NCBI GenBank assembly: GCA_946415645.1
Contig: CAMKTJ010000009.1
Span: 17,652 to 81,651, forward strand
Length of the DNA: 64,000 bases
DNA from: an uncultured Prevotellaceae bacterium
Lineage (GTDB): Bacteria; Bacteroidota; Bacteroidia; Bacteroidales; Bacteroidaceae
Reading direction: 5' to 3'
Positions 34,101 to 44,500 of this stretch are shown here, piece after piece. The position numbers and the translations under genes were made by a program. Positions within the stretch are counted from its first letter, which is position 1. Every line of letters starts with the position of its first letter. Under the pieces are notes generated by a model, which saw nothing but the letters and a program-made list of their open reading frames with translations, made no database searches and was not told the DNA's origin.

Positions 34101-37100
34101 TTACAGGTTGATGGTTACACCTAAGTTGAAGCTACGGCCACGTGGGATAAGGCCAGTGTCTATACCTTGGTAAAGAACACCATTGTGGCTGCTCATTTCA
34201 GGATCTGTTCCCAGGTATTTAGTCAGTGTGAACACATTGTTTGCTTCACCCCAGACCTTCAGGCCAAACAGCCAGCTGTTGGTATAAGGTACCTTGTAGG
34301 TAAGGCGAACATTCTTCAGTTTCAGGTAGCTGCCGTCTTCAATCCAACGGTCAGACATACGCTCGTTGTTACGCCAGTCCTCTGTATCCTTGTAGCATGC
34401 GCGAGGCATATCGGTAACCTGACCTTCATGGGTCCAGCGGCGCAATGCTGCAGTTGTCTGGTTATAGGTGGTGTTCAATCCTTCAATCTTAGAACGCTGA
34501 TAGTTGTAGATATCATTGCCAAGACTGTACTTGAAGTTAACATCCAGACGGAGGTTCTTCCAAGTGAGGCTTGAGAAGATGTTACCATAGATATCGGGAT
34601 GGGGATTGCCGATTACAACCTTATCAGCATCGTCAATTACACCGTCACCGTTCTGGTCTACGAACTTGACATCACCAGCCTGGAAGTTAGCATACTTCTT
34701 GTCTTCGTCTGCTATACCGGTAGGATACTTCAGGTAACCCAGTGCTCCTGCCTGACTGGCTTCTGCATCAGTAGCGAATACACCGTCAGTCTGCCATCCG
34801 TAGAAGCTGCCTACAGAGTAGCCTACAGCAGTGAGGATGTTTTCTGTACCGTAAATGTTGTTGGTATAACCATGCAGATACTGTACATTACCGCCATTCA
34901 CGTCTTTAAGTGTAATGGTGTTGCTCTGTCCGCCAGGCAGCTCGGTAATCTTGTTGTTGTAGTGACCAAGGCTTGCACCCATTTCCCACTTCCAGTCTTT
35001 CTTGTTGATGATTGCTGCATTCACATTTACTTCTACACCCTTGTTGGTAAGCTGACCCTCGTTGGTCCAGTAATTTGTCTGACCGGCAATGTAGTTCAGC
35101 TGCTTCAGGGTAAGCAGGTCATCTGTCTTGTGCCAGAAGAGGTCGATTCCAGCCTGCAAGCGGTTGTTCAGGAAGCTACCCTGCAAGGCAATGTTCCACT
35201 TGGTTGTGGTTTCCCACTGAATACCGCTATTGGCAATATTCTTCAGGTAGAGGCCTACTGTATTATGAGTAACCTTCTGGCTCTCCCAGTATGTACGTGA
35301 TGCGAAGTAGTCCAGGTCATCGTTACCGCTCATTTCGAAGCCGGCAGTCAACTTCAGGTAATTGATACCCTTGGTGGTGTTAAACCAGTTCTCGTTGCTG
35401 ATGAGCCAGCCTAACTGTACAGAGGGGAAGATACCCCAGTTTACACCGAATGCCTTGATACCTGATTTGGTGTTTGCGCCGAAACGGCTACTTGCCTGTG
35501 CACTCATGGCAACCTCAGCAAAGTAACGGTTCTTGTAGTTGTAAGCGCCATCTACATAATATGTCATGTCTGACCATGTGTCGTTGGTACCACCATAGTT
35601 GGCATAGTCCATATTCTTGTTCAGGTTGAGCAACTTATCGTTCTGGTTGTTGTAACCGCTTGTGTAGGTGTAGCTGTATGAATAAGTGTTGTAACGCCAG
35701 CCTCCGAACACGTCAACTGTGTGGGCTCCGTAGTTCTTGGCCCATTCAATACGCAAGTCGTTGTTGACTGTGGTTTCCTTTGAGAAGAGAGACTTCAGCA
35801 TACTGGTAATATTACCCAGGTCCTTCAGGTAGTAGGGAGTAGTACCATTAATGGGGAGGAAGTACTTCTCATTGTTACGGTTAATCTGGAAGTTCAGACG
35901 ATCACTGATGCTCAATGTGGGTGTTACTTCCCACTTAGGACTTACGTTAATATCAATAATGCTGTTCTGAGCATAGTTCTTGATCTTACCATAGCCGTTC
36001 TCTAGAATCCAGTATGGGTTACGCAGTGATTCGTTGATTTTTGTAGTTCCAATATAGTTGTTGAACTGGAATGGGTTCTCCAGGTAGTTGGCTCCTGATT
36101 TAGAAGCGTATTTACCGGCATACTCGTTAGAGAGTCTCAGACGGTCAGAGGGATAGGTGTCTGTAGCAGTCTCGTCATAATAATATGCATAACGGCTGAT
36201 GAAAGGAGCCTGAATTAAGCCCAATACGTTGGGAGAACCGATGTTCTGCATAGAGTAGTCCTCGCTCCATCCCTGATCCAGCAAGTCATAGCTTACCTGA
36301 TTGTATGAGATATCCAATCCTGTCTTCAGTTTCGGGAAAACCTCGATATCAGTGTTGAAACGGAGGCTCAGACGATTCATGTCGTTACCCTTGGCATTGG
36401 AATTGCTGCTGGTATAACCCAGTGAAAGGTCATACATACCTACCTCATCACCACCTTCTACGCTCAGCTTGTAGTTTTGGGTCATAGCTGTACGGTAAAG
36501 TCCGTCCTGCCAATCCTCATTGTTGCTGTAAATGTTGCGATAGTAGTTAGAGGGACTCTTGTCCAGGAATCTGAAGTTTGTGAGTGATGATCCCTTCAGG
36601 TTATCCAAGGAGCTGATCACGTCACTTAGATATGAAGTGTACTGGTCACCGTTCAACATGGGTAATGTCTTGGGCATGAGTTCTGCTCCGCCATAGATGC
36701 GTACATTAATCTTGGTAGCCATGCTCTTGCCGCGCTTGGTCTTGATGATGATGACACCATTTCCGCCCTTGGCACCATAGAGCGCAGTACCGTTCTTGAG
36801 AACCTGAACAGACTCTATGTTCTCGGGGTCAATACCTGCCAACAGATTGTTGAAGAATCCTTCGTGAGCCGACATACGGTCATACTGGGGGTCAATGATG
36901 TTACCGTCCAGAATAATCAGAGGCTGTACATTGGCATTGATTGAGCTTATACCACGGATGGTCATAAAGTTACCTATACCGGGTGTTCCATTACGCAGAA
37001 CTGCATGTACGTCAGCAGCCAGTTTGTTCTCGATGTCTTCATCTACACTGATACTGCTTGTCTCATTCAGTTTTATTGTCTTCTGAGAGGTAATGGTTGT

Positions 37101-37538
37101 ACCTTCTGTGTAGTATGCGTTGAAGTTGGCATCAATCATTCTGGCATTAGCCACGCCGTTCTTTACTGCACACTGCATTGGGTTGTAACCTTCTACATAC
37201 AGATAGATAGCGTCTGAGAATACGGGAATGTCAAGGGTATAAGTACCGTCTTCCTCAGTAAGGGTGGAATATCTCTCCAGACCCAGTGCCTGAACACGTA
37301 CACCGCCCATAGGCTCACCGGTTGCATCATCGGTGATAATACCCTTTACTGTTTTTGTCTCGTACTGTTTCTCGGGCTTTTTGGCCTTTCGAACAACTAC
37401 CTCTTCTTCTCCGTCAGCATCTTCCAAATCATCTTGCGCATATGCGCAGGGAATGCTCAAACCGGAAAGCAACAGGAAACACAGACCTGTTTTCAGCGTC
37501 TTGTGCATGAATGTATCACTTGTTATATTTTTCATCAT
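34101..37538 (-). CDS. SusC/RagA-family TonB-dependent transporter, second set
   Basis: This 1145-residue outer-membrane transporter works with the SusD encoded after it. A signal peptide is clearest if the ATG at 37508 (MHKTLKTG) is used; the ATG at 37538 adds ten residues. After cleavage comes an unusual acidic then basic stretch (DDLEDADGEEEVVVRKAKKPEKQ, seen as EDADGEEEV then KAKKPEK), followed by the CarboxypepD_reg-like domain (KGIITDDATGEPMGGVRV), the plug (NFMTIRGISSIN, PLIILDGNII, ENIESVQVLKNGTALYGAKG) and a beta-barrel ending FNLGVTINL. It is 9 bases past the fasciclin gene. The charged N-terminal stretch is not found in the partner SusC at 41561. Confidence 0.93.
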   Translation of the reverse strand: MMKNITSDTFMHKTLKTGLCFLLLSGLSIPCAYAQDDLEDADGEEEVVVRKAKKPEKQYETKTVKGIITDDATGEPMGGVRVQALGLERYSTLTEEDGTYTLDIPVFSDAIYLYVEGYNPMQCAVKNGVANARMIDANFNAYYTEGTTITSQKTIKLNETSSISVDEDIENKLAADVHAVLRNGTPGIGNFMTIRGISSINANVQPLIILDGNIIDPQYDRMSAHEGFFNNLLAGIDPENIESVQVLKNGTALYGAKGGNGVIIIKTKRGKSMATKINVRIYGGAELMPKTLPMLNGDQYTSYLSDVISSLDNLKGSSLTNFRFLDKSPSNYYRNIYSNNEDWQDGLYRTAMTQNYKLSVEGGDEVGMYDLSLGYTSSNSNAKGNDMNRLSLRFNTDIEVFPKLKTGLDISYNQVSYDLLDQGWSEDYSMQNIGSPNVLGLIQAPFISRYAYYYDETATDTYPSDRLRLSNEYAGKYASKSGANYLENPFQFNNYIGTTKINESLRNPYWILENGYGKIKNYAQNSIIDINVSPKWEVTPTLSISDRLNFQINRNNEKYFLPINGTTPYYLKDLGNITSMLKSLFSKETTVNNDLRIEWAKNYGAHTVDVFGGWRYNTYSYSYTYTSGYNNQNDKLLNLNKNMDYANYGGTNDTWSDMTYYVDGAYNYKNRYFAEVAMSAQASSRFGANTKSGIKAFGVNWGIFPSVQLGWLISNENWFNTTKGINYLKLTAGFEMSGNDDLDYFASRTYWESQKVTHNTVGLYLKNIANSGIQWETTTKWNIALQGSFLNNRLQAGIDLFWHKTDDLLTLKQLNYIAGQTNYWTNEGQLTNKGVEVNVNAAIINKKDWKWEMGASLGHYNNKITELPGGQSNTITLKDVNGGNVQYLHGYTNNIYGTENILTAVGYSVGSFYGWQTDGVFATDAEASQAGALGYLKYPTGIADEDKKYANFQAGDVKFVDQNGDGVIDDADKVVIGNPHPDIYGNIFSSLTWKNLRLDVNFKYSLGNDIYNYQRSKIEGLNTTYNQTTAALRRWTHEGQVTDMPRACYKDTEDWRNNERMSDRWIEDGSYLKLKNVRLTYKVPYTNSWLFGLKVWGEANNVFTLTKYLGTDPEMSSHNGVLYQGIDTGLIPRGRSFNLGVTINL

Positions 37539-37547
37539 CTTATTGTT

Positions 37548-39527
37548 TTACTGAGGGTCGAGAATTGTTTCTAATCCGGTCTCCTTGCTTCTTAGAATCA
37601 CACGGTCAATGTACAAACCGAATATGAATCCCTTTGAGGTACTGGTCGCAGCAGTCCTAGAGGTCGAGGTTTTTCCCGAGATTTGCAGAGTAGGATAGGA
37701 GAAGCGCATATTCTTGTATGAATATTTGAACTCGAAATCTTCCCATACCGTAATGGTATCAACCTTCAATCCGTCATACGTAAACGTTGCAGATGCACTG
37801 GACATGGCATCGCCAGTTCCTTTGACGTTGCTACGGACTTTGACTGTCAAGCTCATCTTATGCTCATCAGCGATTGACTTGACAAAGTCTTCATTAAGGT
37901 AATCTTCGCGGATTTCTTCAGCATCTGAAATCAAAGAGTACAAATAGGGAACCAAAACTACCTGAATATCATACTTACCGCTCATAACCTCGGCTGTTTT
38001 GCCGCGTGTAACGATGTCTGATGTTGTGCTCTGGTTGCCTCTCAACTTGATTTCAAACGTAGGATTGGTTGTTGCATTACTATGAGGTGCTATGTAATAG
38101 AAGTTGTTGCCGTACACCTTTCCATACTTGTTGGCAATGGCAGCATACTTCTCATTGTTGAAGGGAATACTTCTTGAACTTGTTCCAATCTTGTGGATAG
38201 AACTATTCTTCATGTAGTAGAATGTTGCTGCGTTAACGTCAACTTCTATGTCAGGATTGAACAACTCTCTGGGGAAGGACCACGCTGTAGCTAAGTATCC
38301 GTATCCGTTACTCATCTCTATCCTTTCGCCATTGAAGATACTGGACTTATCCCATGTATCTGTGGTACGCAGGGTATCACCATAGGTATTCAGTAAGAAC
38401 TTGGCAGAAGCGCCCTTGTCCTTGATGAAATCTTCCAGTTCCCACAGCTTGCTGCCATTCTTAGGCTGCTGCTTTACGTTAAATACCAATGGAGTGGTAA
38501 GGTCCATGTTCATACTCATGTTAGCCAAAGAGTCTGGATTCTTAATGGTTCGATTTGTTATTTTTGTGCCGCCTTCACTAGCTTCTATCTCATCCCTGTC
38601 TTCGTACGATGTGGGGTATTTGTAAAGGTGAGCAATCTTCTCTTTAGCTTTTGCTAAGGCCTCATCTGTTGGCATTACCATAACGAAGGCAGAGTCCTCT
38701 GCGTTGAGACGTGCGTGGAAGCACTCCAAGGGGATATCCCATTTCTCGGCACCAGACTTTGGCAGGTAGCTGTAGTTCTCGAACAGGAGGTTCCTGGTAC
38801 TGTAAACACTGTCTACGTAAGATGGGTTGCCGTCTTTGTCGGGCAGACCTTCTATACTGGCATCCTTGATGAACTCTGTGGTATCCTTTGATACTACGTA
38901 CTCAGACAGAACAGGCAGTGAAGGGCTGAACTTCAGATACTCGTAGAAATTGTAGTGGAAGGGGGTTGTACCCTTGATGGTATGCAATGTACCGTTCAGA
39001 GCGGGTATGTTCTTCTCGCTGATAGAAACCCCCTGTATGGTACAGTTGTTATTATCCGACTTGTTGAATACCAGATTCTTGCCGTTAATCATCTTGATGG
39101 TATCAACTTTGTTGTCAGAGATGTTGTTACGCCAGAGGGCTATATGGTTGCCTATGAACTGTTGCTGTACATTATAGCCGTCTGTTGTGCACATGTCCAG
39201 CCAATTCTGGAATTCGGTATCCGAGAAGTCATCATCTTCTGGTGCCCATACTGTTGCCACCTGACCACTATTCAGAATATCGGCAAATGTGTAGTCTGGT
39301 ATAGGATGCTTGTCATCCTTCCAGTATTTGGTATTCTCTACAATAGTCCTGAATTTTGTCAGTTTATCATTCTCGCAGATGTGTTGCCAGAGTGTCTTTG
39401 TAGCATCAACAGATTGCGCGTCATCATCTCCGTATGGGAAGTGATCATCGGAGCAACTGGGTACTGCCAGTATGGCAGCTCCCAGAGCAATTGCTCCAAT
39501 GTATTTGTTGAATTTATTGTTAGCCAT
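37548..39527 (-). CDS. Fasciclin-domain surface lipoprotein, second set
   Basis: This 659-residue lipoprotein has the lipobox VPSC (Cys about 25). FAS1 hallmarks are VATVWAPEDDDF (about 90; the normal 'TVFAPTNEAF' motif) and PALNGTLHTIKGTTPFHYNF (about 173), with a second FAS1-like unit around FVMVMPTDEALAKAKEKIA. The C-terminal part is beta-rich and ends LRSKETGLETILDPQ. It lies between SusD of set one (44 bases before) and SusC of set two (9 bases after), so it leads the second cassette. A surface accessory binding protein for the neighbouring SusCD pair is inferred. Confidence 0.82.
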   Translation of the reverse strand: MANNKFNKYIGAIALGAAILAVPSCSDDHFPYGDDDAQSVDATKTLWQHICENDKLTKFRTIVENTKYWKDDKHPIPDYTFADILNSGQVATVWAPEDDDFSDTEFQNWLDMCTTDGYNVQQQFIGNHIALWRNNISDNKVDTIKMINGKNLVFNKSDNNNCTIQGVSISEKNIPALNGTLHTIKGTTPFHYNFYEYLKFSPSLPVLSEYVVSKDTTEFIKDASIEGLPDKDGNPSYVDSVYSTRNLLFENYSYLPKSGAEKWDIPLECFHARLNAEDSAFVMVMPTDEALAKAKEKIAHLYKYPTSYEDRDEIEASEGGTKITNRTIKNPDSLANMSMNMDLTTPLVFNVKQQPKNGSKLWELEDFIKDKGASAKFLLNTYGDTLRTTDTWDKSSIFNGERIEMSNGYGYLATAWSFPRELFNPDIEVDVNAATFYYMKNSSIHKIGTSSRSIPFNNEKYAAIANKYGKVYGNNFYYIAPHSNATTNPTFEIKLRGNQSTTSDIVTRGKTAEVMSGKYDIQVVLVPYLYSLISDAEEIREDYLNEDFVKSIADEHKMSLTVKVRSNVKGTGDAMSSASATFTYDGLKVDTITVWEDFEFKYSYKNMRFSYPTLQISGKTSTSRTAATSTSKGFIFGLYIDRVILRSKETGLETILDPQ

Positions 39528-39571
39528 ATTTTGATATTTCTTTTAATTCCTGATATCTATTTTATACAAAC

Positions 39572-41548
39572 TTACTGTTCATACCTTGACTTGTTCCATA
39601 CAGGATTCTGAAGGATTTCACCGTTGCTGGCCTTAACCTCTTCATAATAGATGGGACAATACAGACCCCAGCGGTTCTTGAATCTGTTATACAAGGTTCC
39701 ACAGGATTGCTCGCCAACGGAATTCTTCATAAAGTAGTATACCACAGCGGCCATACCAGTCTGACCATTGCCGACGTATCCGGGTTCACCCTTTGCAACA
39801 CCTGCGGGACTTTCGCGCTCGTCAACAGGATCTTTATCGTTGTTGCTGTAGCGCTCTGCCATTCGAACCAAATCAAACCAACGCTTACCTTCGCCCAAAA
39901 GCTCAATCTGGCGCTCGTTCATAACTGTTGCAACCAGTTTGGGAATGGTAGGCAAGGAAATCTTGCTGTTCTTGGAGTTTGGCGTAATATCAGATGATGT
40001 TTTGATGTTACCTGTAGTCTTGCTCCTGTTGGTGAAGTTCTCTTCGGGTTTTGTCTCGTTGTTGAAGTCACAGTAAGAGCGGCGGTTGATGGCATTGACT
40101 AAATTCAAGACATCGTTATCGTAGCCCAGTTTTGCGCATGCCAAGGCCTCTGCCTTCATCAGCATAACATCAGTGGTGCGGTAAATAATCCAGCCATTGT
40201 AATCATTGATAAGGCTTCTGGTTATCAAAGCATACTTAATTTTACGTGAACCGGAACTGCCCTCGAATATAATACTGGGTTTCTGATATTTCAGGCAGAA
40301 ATATCCAGACTTAGCCTGGGTGTCATTAATGTAAGTCTGACAGCCAATCCACAGACGTGAATCATACTTCTGGTTGTTCTCGTCACTACAGTGTGCATTC
40401 TTCATTGCATCTTCAGCAACCTTAAGATGTGTACCGTCATTGTAGCCAAACAAACTGTGTACGATTGAGTTTGAAGTTCCGTCGCTTTTGCTGTATTGGA
40501 TCTCCAAAATGGTCTCGATGCTGTTGCCATTATTGAAGATGGCATTTTGTGCCTCTAAATAGGGGGTAGAACTGCTTGCACCCTTGAAGTCGTTCTTGAT
40601 GAGATCCACACCGCTCAATCCATAGTTGATAATCTCATTGGTTGTTGCAAAGGCCCCCTGAGAGTTGAGATAATCCTCTACCTGCTGGTGGTGAGCATCC
40701 AGTGCTTTCTGAGCCCAGTTGGCAGCTATCATATAGTCTCCGTTTTCGCCCTCGTAAGTGTGGGGGATAGAGTCTATTGTGCCATCTTCGCGATGAGCAA
40801 CCACGGTATCATTCTTGATATTACGTCCCTGGTGTAGTGAACCACGCCACAGGTACATGTCAGCCAACATAGAATAGATAGCTGCATTGGTAATCATACC
40901 CTTGGTGTCTCTGTTGTCGGCAAAACGGTTACGTGCCTGTCCTGCCACACTTTCACAATCCAGGATGATAGAGTCTAGAATAGCCAACTGGTTGGTGAGA
41001 CGGAAATTCTCAACTTCCTTGTCGGTACTGATTACCTTAGTTGTATAAGGAACATCCTTGAAGGCGCGAATCAGATAGAAGTAGTTGAGGGCACGAAGTG
41101 CTTTCATCTCAGCACGCATGTAAATCCACTCTGTTGTGGTGAACTGCTTGTCCTTCTTCAGAATCTCCGGTCCGTGCTTCAAGACTTTGTTACAGAGGTT
41201 GATGGTGGTGTAAACGCCTCCCCAGTCAAATTGGCTCATACTGGAGTCGGGCATACCATTCAGGATGTTGCTATACGTATTATGGGTGCCCTGATCTGTT
41301 GTTGGGTTATTGATTGTGTATGAGTCTGAACGAAGGTCACCCCAAATAAACATTTTTCCTACTGTACTTGCCATTTGTCTGTAGGCACCATACTGTACAC
41401 CTCTAAGGTCGTTGGCATCCTCCCAGAAATTCTCCTCAACAACACGGTCTTTTGGGTAGATTGTCAGGTAGTCATCGCAAGAAGCTACCCCTACAGCCAG
41501 CAATCCAAACAGGCAAGCAGATTTATATATATAATTTATCTTTTTCAT
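39572..41548 (-). CDS. SusD/RagB-family surface lipoprotein, first set
   Basis: This 658-residue lipoprotein has the lipobox VASC (Cys 24). It shows the SusD start DDYLTIYPKDRVVEENFWEDANDLRG, visible as DYLTIYPKDRV and FWEDANDLRG, the helices with RAEMKALRALNYFYLIRAFKDVPY (ALRALNYFYLIRAFKDVP) and a C-terminal MNERQIELLGEGKRWFDLVRM (ERQIELLGEGKRWFDLVR). This is a canonical SusD and differs strongly from the 824-residue set-two protein. It is 12 bases after its SusC gene. The extracellular ligand is unknown. Confidence 0.94.
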   Translation of the reverse strand: MKKINYIYKSACLFGLLAVGVASCDDYLTIYPKDRVVEENFWEDANDLRGVQYGAYRQMASTVGKMFIWGDLRSDSYTINNPTTDQGTHNTYSNILNGMPDSSMSQFDWGGVYTTINLCNKVLKHGPEILKKDKQFTTTEWIYMRAEMKALRALNYFYLIRAFKDVPYTTKVISTDKEVENFRLTNQLAILDSIILDCESVAGQARNRFADNRDTKGMITNAAIYSMLADMYLWRGSLHQGRNIKNDTVVAHREDGTIDSIPHTYEGENGDYMIAANWAQKALDAHHQQVEDYLNSQGAFATTNEIINYGLSGVDLIKNDFKGASSSTPYLEAQNAIFNNGNSIETILEIQYSKSDGTSNSIVHSLFGYNDGTHLKVAEDAMKNAHCSDENNQKYDSRLWIGCQTYINDTQAKSGYFCLKYQKPSIIFEGSSGSRKIKYALITRSLINDYNGWIIYRTTDVMLMKAEALACAKLGYDNDVLNLVNAINRRSYCDFNNETKPEENFTNRSKTTGNIKTSSDITPNSKNSKISLPTIPKLVATVMNERQIELLGEGKRWFDLVRMAERYSNNDKDPVDERESPAGVAKGEPGYVGNGQTGMAAVVYYFMKNSVGEQSCGTLYNRFKNRWGLYCPIYYEEVKASNGEILQNPVWNKSRYEQ

Positions 41549-41560
41549 CTGTATGTTTTT

Positions 41561-44500
41561 TTAGAATCCAATCATTAAGTTGCAAGTAAATGACTTCTTT
41601 GGAGGAGTCTTACTCTCGTCAACAGCACATTCGAAACTTCCTGCAGATATGTCAGGATCAACACCTGTGTATTTTGTCCATACGAATGGGTTGTTAATTG
41701 AAGCGGACAACTTAAGGTTTCTGATGCGGTACTTCTTCAGTTTCTTAGCATCAAACTCATAGTTGAACTGGATGTACTGCATACGCAGATAGTTTCCTTT
41801 CTCTATGTAGCGGTCACTCATCAGTGAGTTGTAGCTGCTGTAACCTGTTCCGTAGTTGTTAAGGGCACGAGGTATAACAGTCTCATCACCATTCTTGCGC
41901 CAACGCCATGTTGTTGCATAGCTCTGGTTGTTGTTGTTGTACATGCTCTCATAATCCATACGGGCCTTGTTGAAGATCATGTTGCCAATACGGAAATTGA
42001 AGCTTGTATTTACAGAGAACTTACCGTAGTACAGTGTTATACCGAAACCTCCATTACACTTGGGGTTAGAGCTACCCAGGTAAACCATATCGTAACGGTC
42101 AATCTGGCCATCGTGGTTGATATCCTCGTAGATGGCATCACCACCGGAGAACTTCTTGCGGTATGACTCGTTGTAGCAATAGTACATGGGCAGGGGTTCA
42201 CCCTTGGCGTTGGTAAGCATGTTGCCGTCTGCATCAAATGCGATAGGACAGGTTGAGTTCTCACCACGTCTTGCAGCAGCAGCAGCAGTATTGATCTTAT
42301 AGTCATGTACCCAGTCGTCTTTTGCTGCATCATATTTCCAATGATAACCGTCACCATAGGCTCTGGCTTCGTCAATAGAGGCAGCATTACGATATTTGGT
42401 CTTACCGTCAACGTCCACATAGGGAACACTTTCTGCATAACCATAGTCGTTCATAGACTTGGTAGTGTAACCATTGTGCTCATAATCATACTTGTAAACA
42501 CCTAAGTAGTGCAGGCCGTAGAATGAACCCAATGCGTTTCCTAACTGTACACGCTTGTTCCATTTGAGGTTTTCTGGCTGATAGGTATCCTTACCGTTCA
42601 GCTTTTCCAGAATAAGAGGATTCATCTCTTCTACCTCGTTGAAATTCTGAGAGAGGTTACCACGTAACTTCATAGCAAACTTGCCGACCTTGCAGATCTT
42701 ACCTGTGCTAACGTTAACTTCCCAACCTTTGTTGCGTAGGGTACCGCCGTTTACCTTAGCCAATTCACTGAAACCGTTGGCGCTGGATATGCGGAGCTCC
42801 TTCATGATAAGGTCTGTTGTCTGGTTGTCATAGATATCCAAGTCTGCCGTAATCATACCCTTGAAGAGTTCCAGGTTGAAACCGTAGTCAATCTTACGAA
42901 CCTTCTCCCAGCGAAGATCGGTAAGAGAAAGATTCTCTGGTACAATTACCTGATGACCATTGTAATAGCCGTCATTCTTGTACTTGTTGTACTGGTCGCT
43001 ACCGCTATTACCGCCGTTACCTACTATAGCCCAGCTGGCACGAACTGACAACAGCTGCAACCATTTCTCGCTCCACTTCATGAACTTCTCATCGCTGATG
43101 TTCCAACGTGCAGCTGCAGAGGGGAACACAGCGTACTTGTGGCCTGAACCGAATCCGGTACTACCGTCTATACGCAATGAGGCATCAATGTTATACTTAC
43201 TCTTATATGAGTAGTGTGTGTTGAAGTAGAAGTGCTGGCTACGCCATTCGTCTGTTTTTGTTGCAATATCACGGATCAAACCGATAACTGTTGGGTCGGT
43301 AATACCATCGGGTACGTTCCACAGGTTCATGGTCTGACTGTTACCGCTGCCAGTAATCAACTCGAAACGTGCCAAAGCAGAGAATGTGTGATCCTTGTTT
43401 GCTGTGGGAGTATAGAAACGCAAATCATGACGGGTTGAGAACTGCAGTGATTTGTCTTCTTCGTTTCCAACATAGTTACGCTCGTTATGCATAGGATTCT
43501 TATACTCGTAGTATGCGGCATTTTCTCCACCCCAGACCCAATCCATGGTCTTCAACTCGCTGGGGCAGTATCTGTCGTTACTGGTATTGAACACCTGTAA
43601 TTCCACATCACCTACGTAGTTCAGTTTGAACTGGTTGTCTTCCTTACCAAGTAACTTGTATTCAATACTGAACTGAGGTTTCAGGTTGTACTGCTTCATC
43701 TTCCACCAAGCCAGCATGGCACGTGCAACGGGGTTGCCGTTTCTGAACATGTCACGCAAATAGTATGAGGTGTGATAACCGTCATTGTCAAGTTTACCTA
43801 TACTACCTGTTGAATAACTGGCAGCCAAGGGCAGCATGTTGAAGTAGTTGCCTGTAAGGTTACCGTTGGAATCATATTCCCAAACGCTCATGTTAGGCAT
43901 AGCCTTATAAGCACGGTCCATGATACGGTCACCATTTGACTCGTAGTTCTTGTGGTTGGTATAGAAACCCAAGTCGATGGTTGAGCTGAACTTGATACGG
44001 TCACTTACATAGTAGTCCAAAGCGGTGTTTGAAGTGAAACGGTCCATAGTCTGGCCAATGACCATACCTGAACTCTTATCATAGTTGGCACTGATACGGA
44101 ATGTTGCCTTCTCACCACCACCGGTGAGGTTAACAGAGAATCTGTGCTCCTGACCGAACTGTTTAACCTCATTTACCCAGTCAGTATTCTTGTTGTAGTT
44201 GTAATAGATGTTGGGGTGAGAACGGTCATAATCCAACTCGAACAGTCCCTTCTCGATGGTAGGCTGCTGCTGTGGATTGTAGTATGACTCCTTCATATAC
44301 ATGGTATAACCGTCACCGTCCAGCATGTTGTAGCCCTTGGGCTGCCAGGTGCCGGTGAAGTTGTATCTGAAGTTTACGCTTGTCTTACCTTTCTTACCAC
44401 GCTTGGTCTTAATTTCAATAACACCGGCGGCACCCTTCATACCCCACTTAGCGGTTGAGGCACCATCCTTCAGTACGGTAATACTTTCAATATCCTCGGG

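Noticed and set aside
34599..35300. 233-residue + strand open frame under SusC
   Set aside because: It is a shadow of the SusC barrel region and has no promoter or start context.
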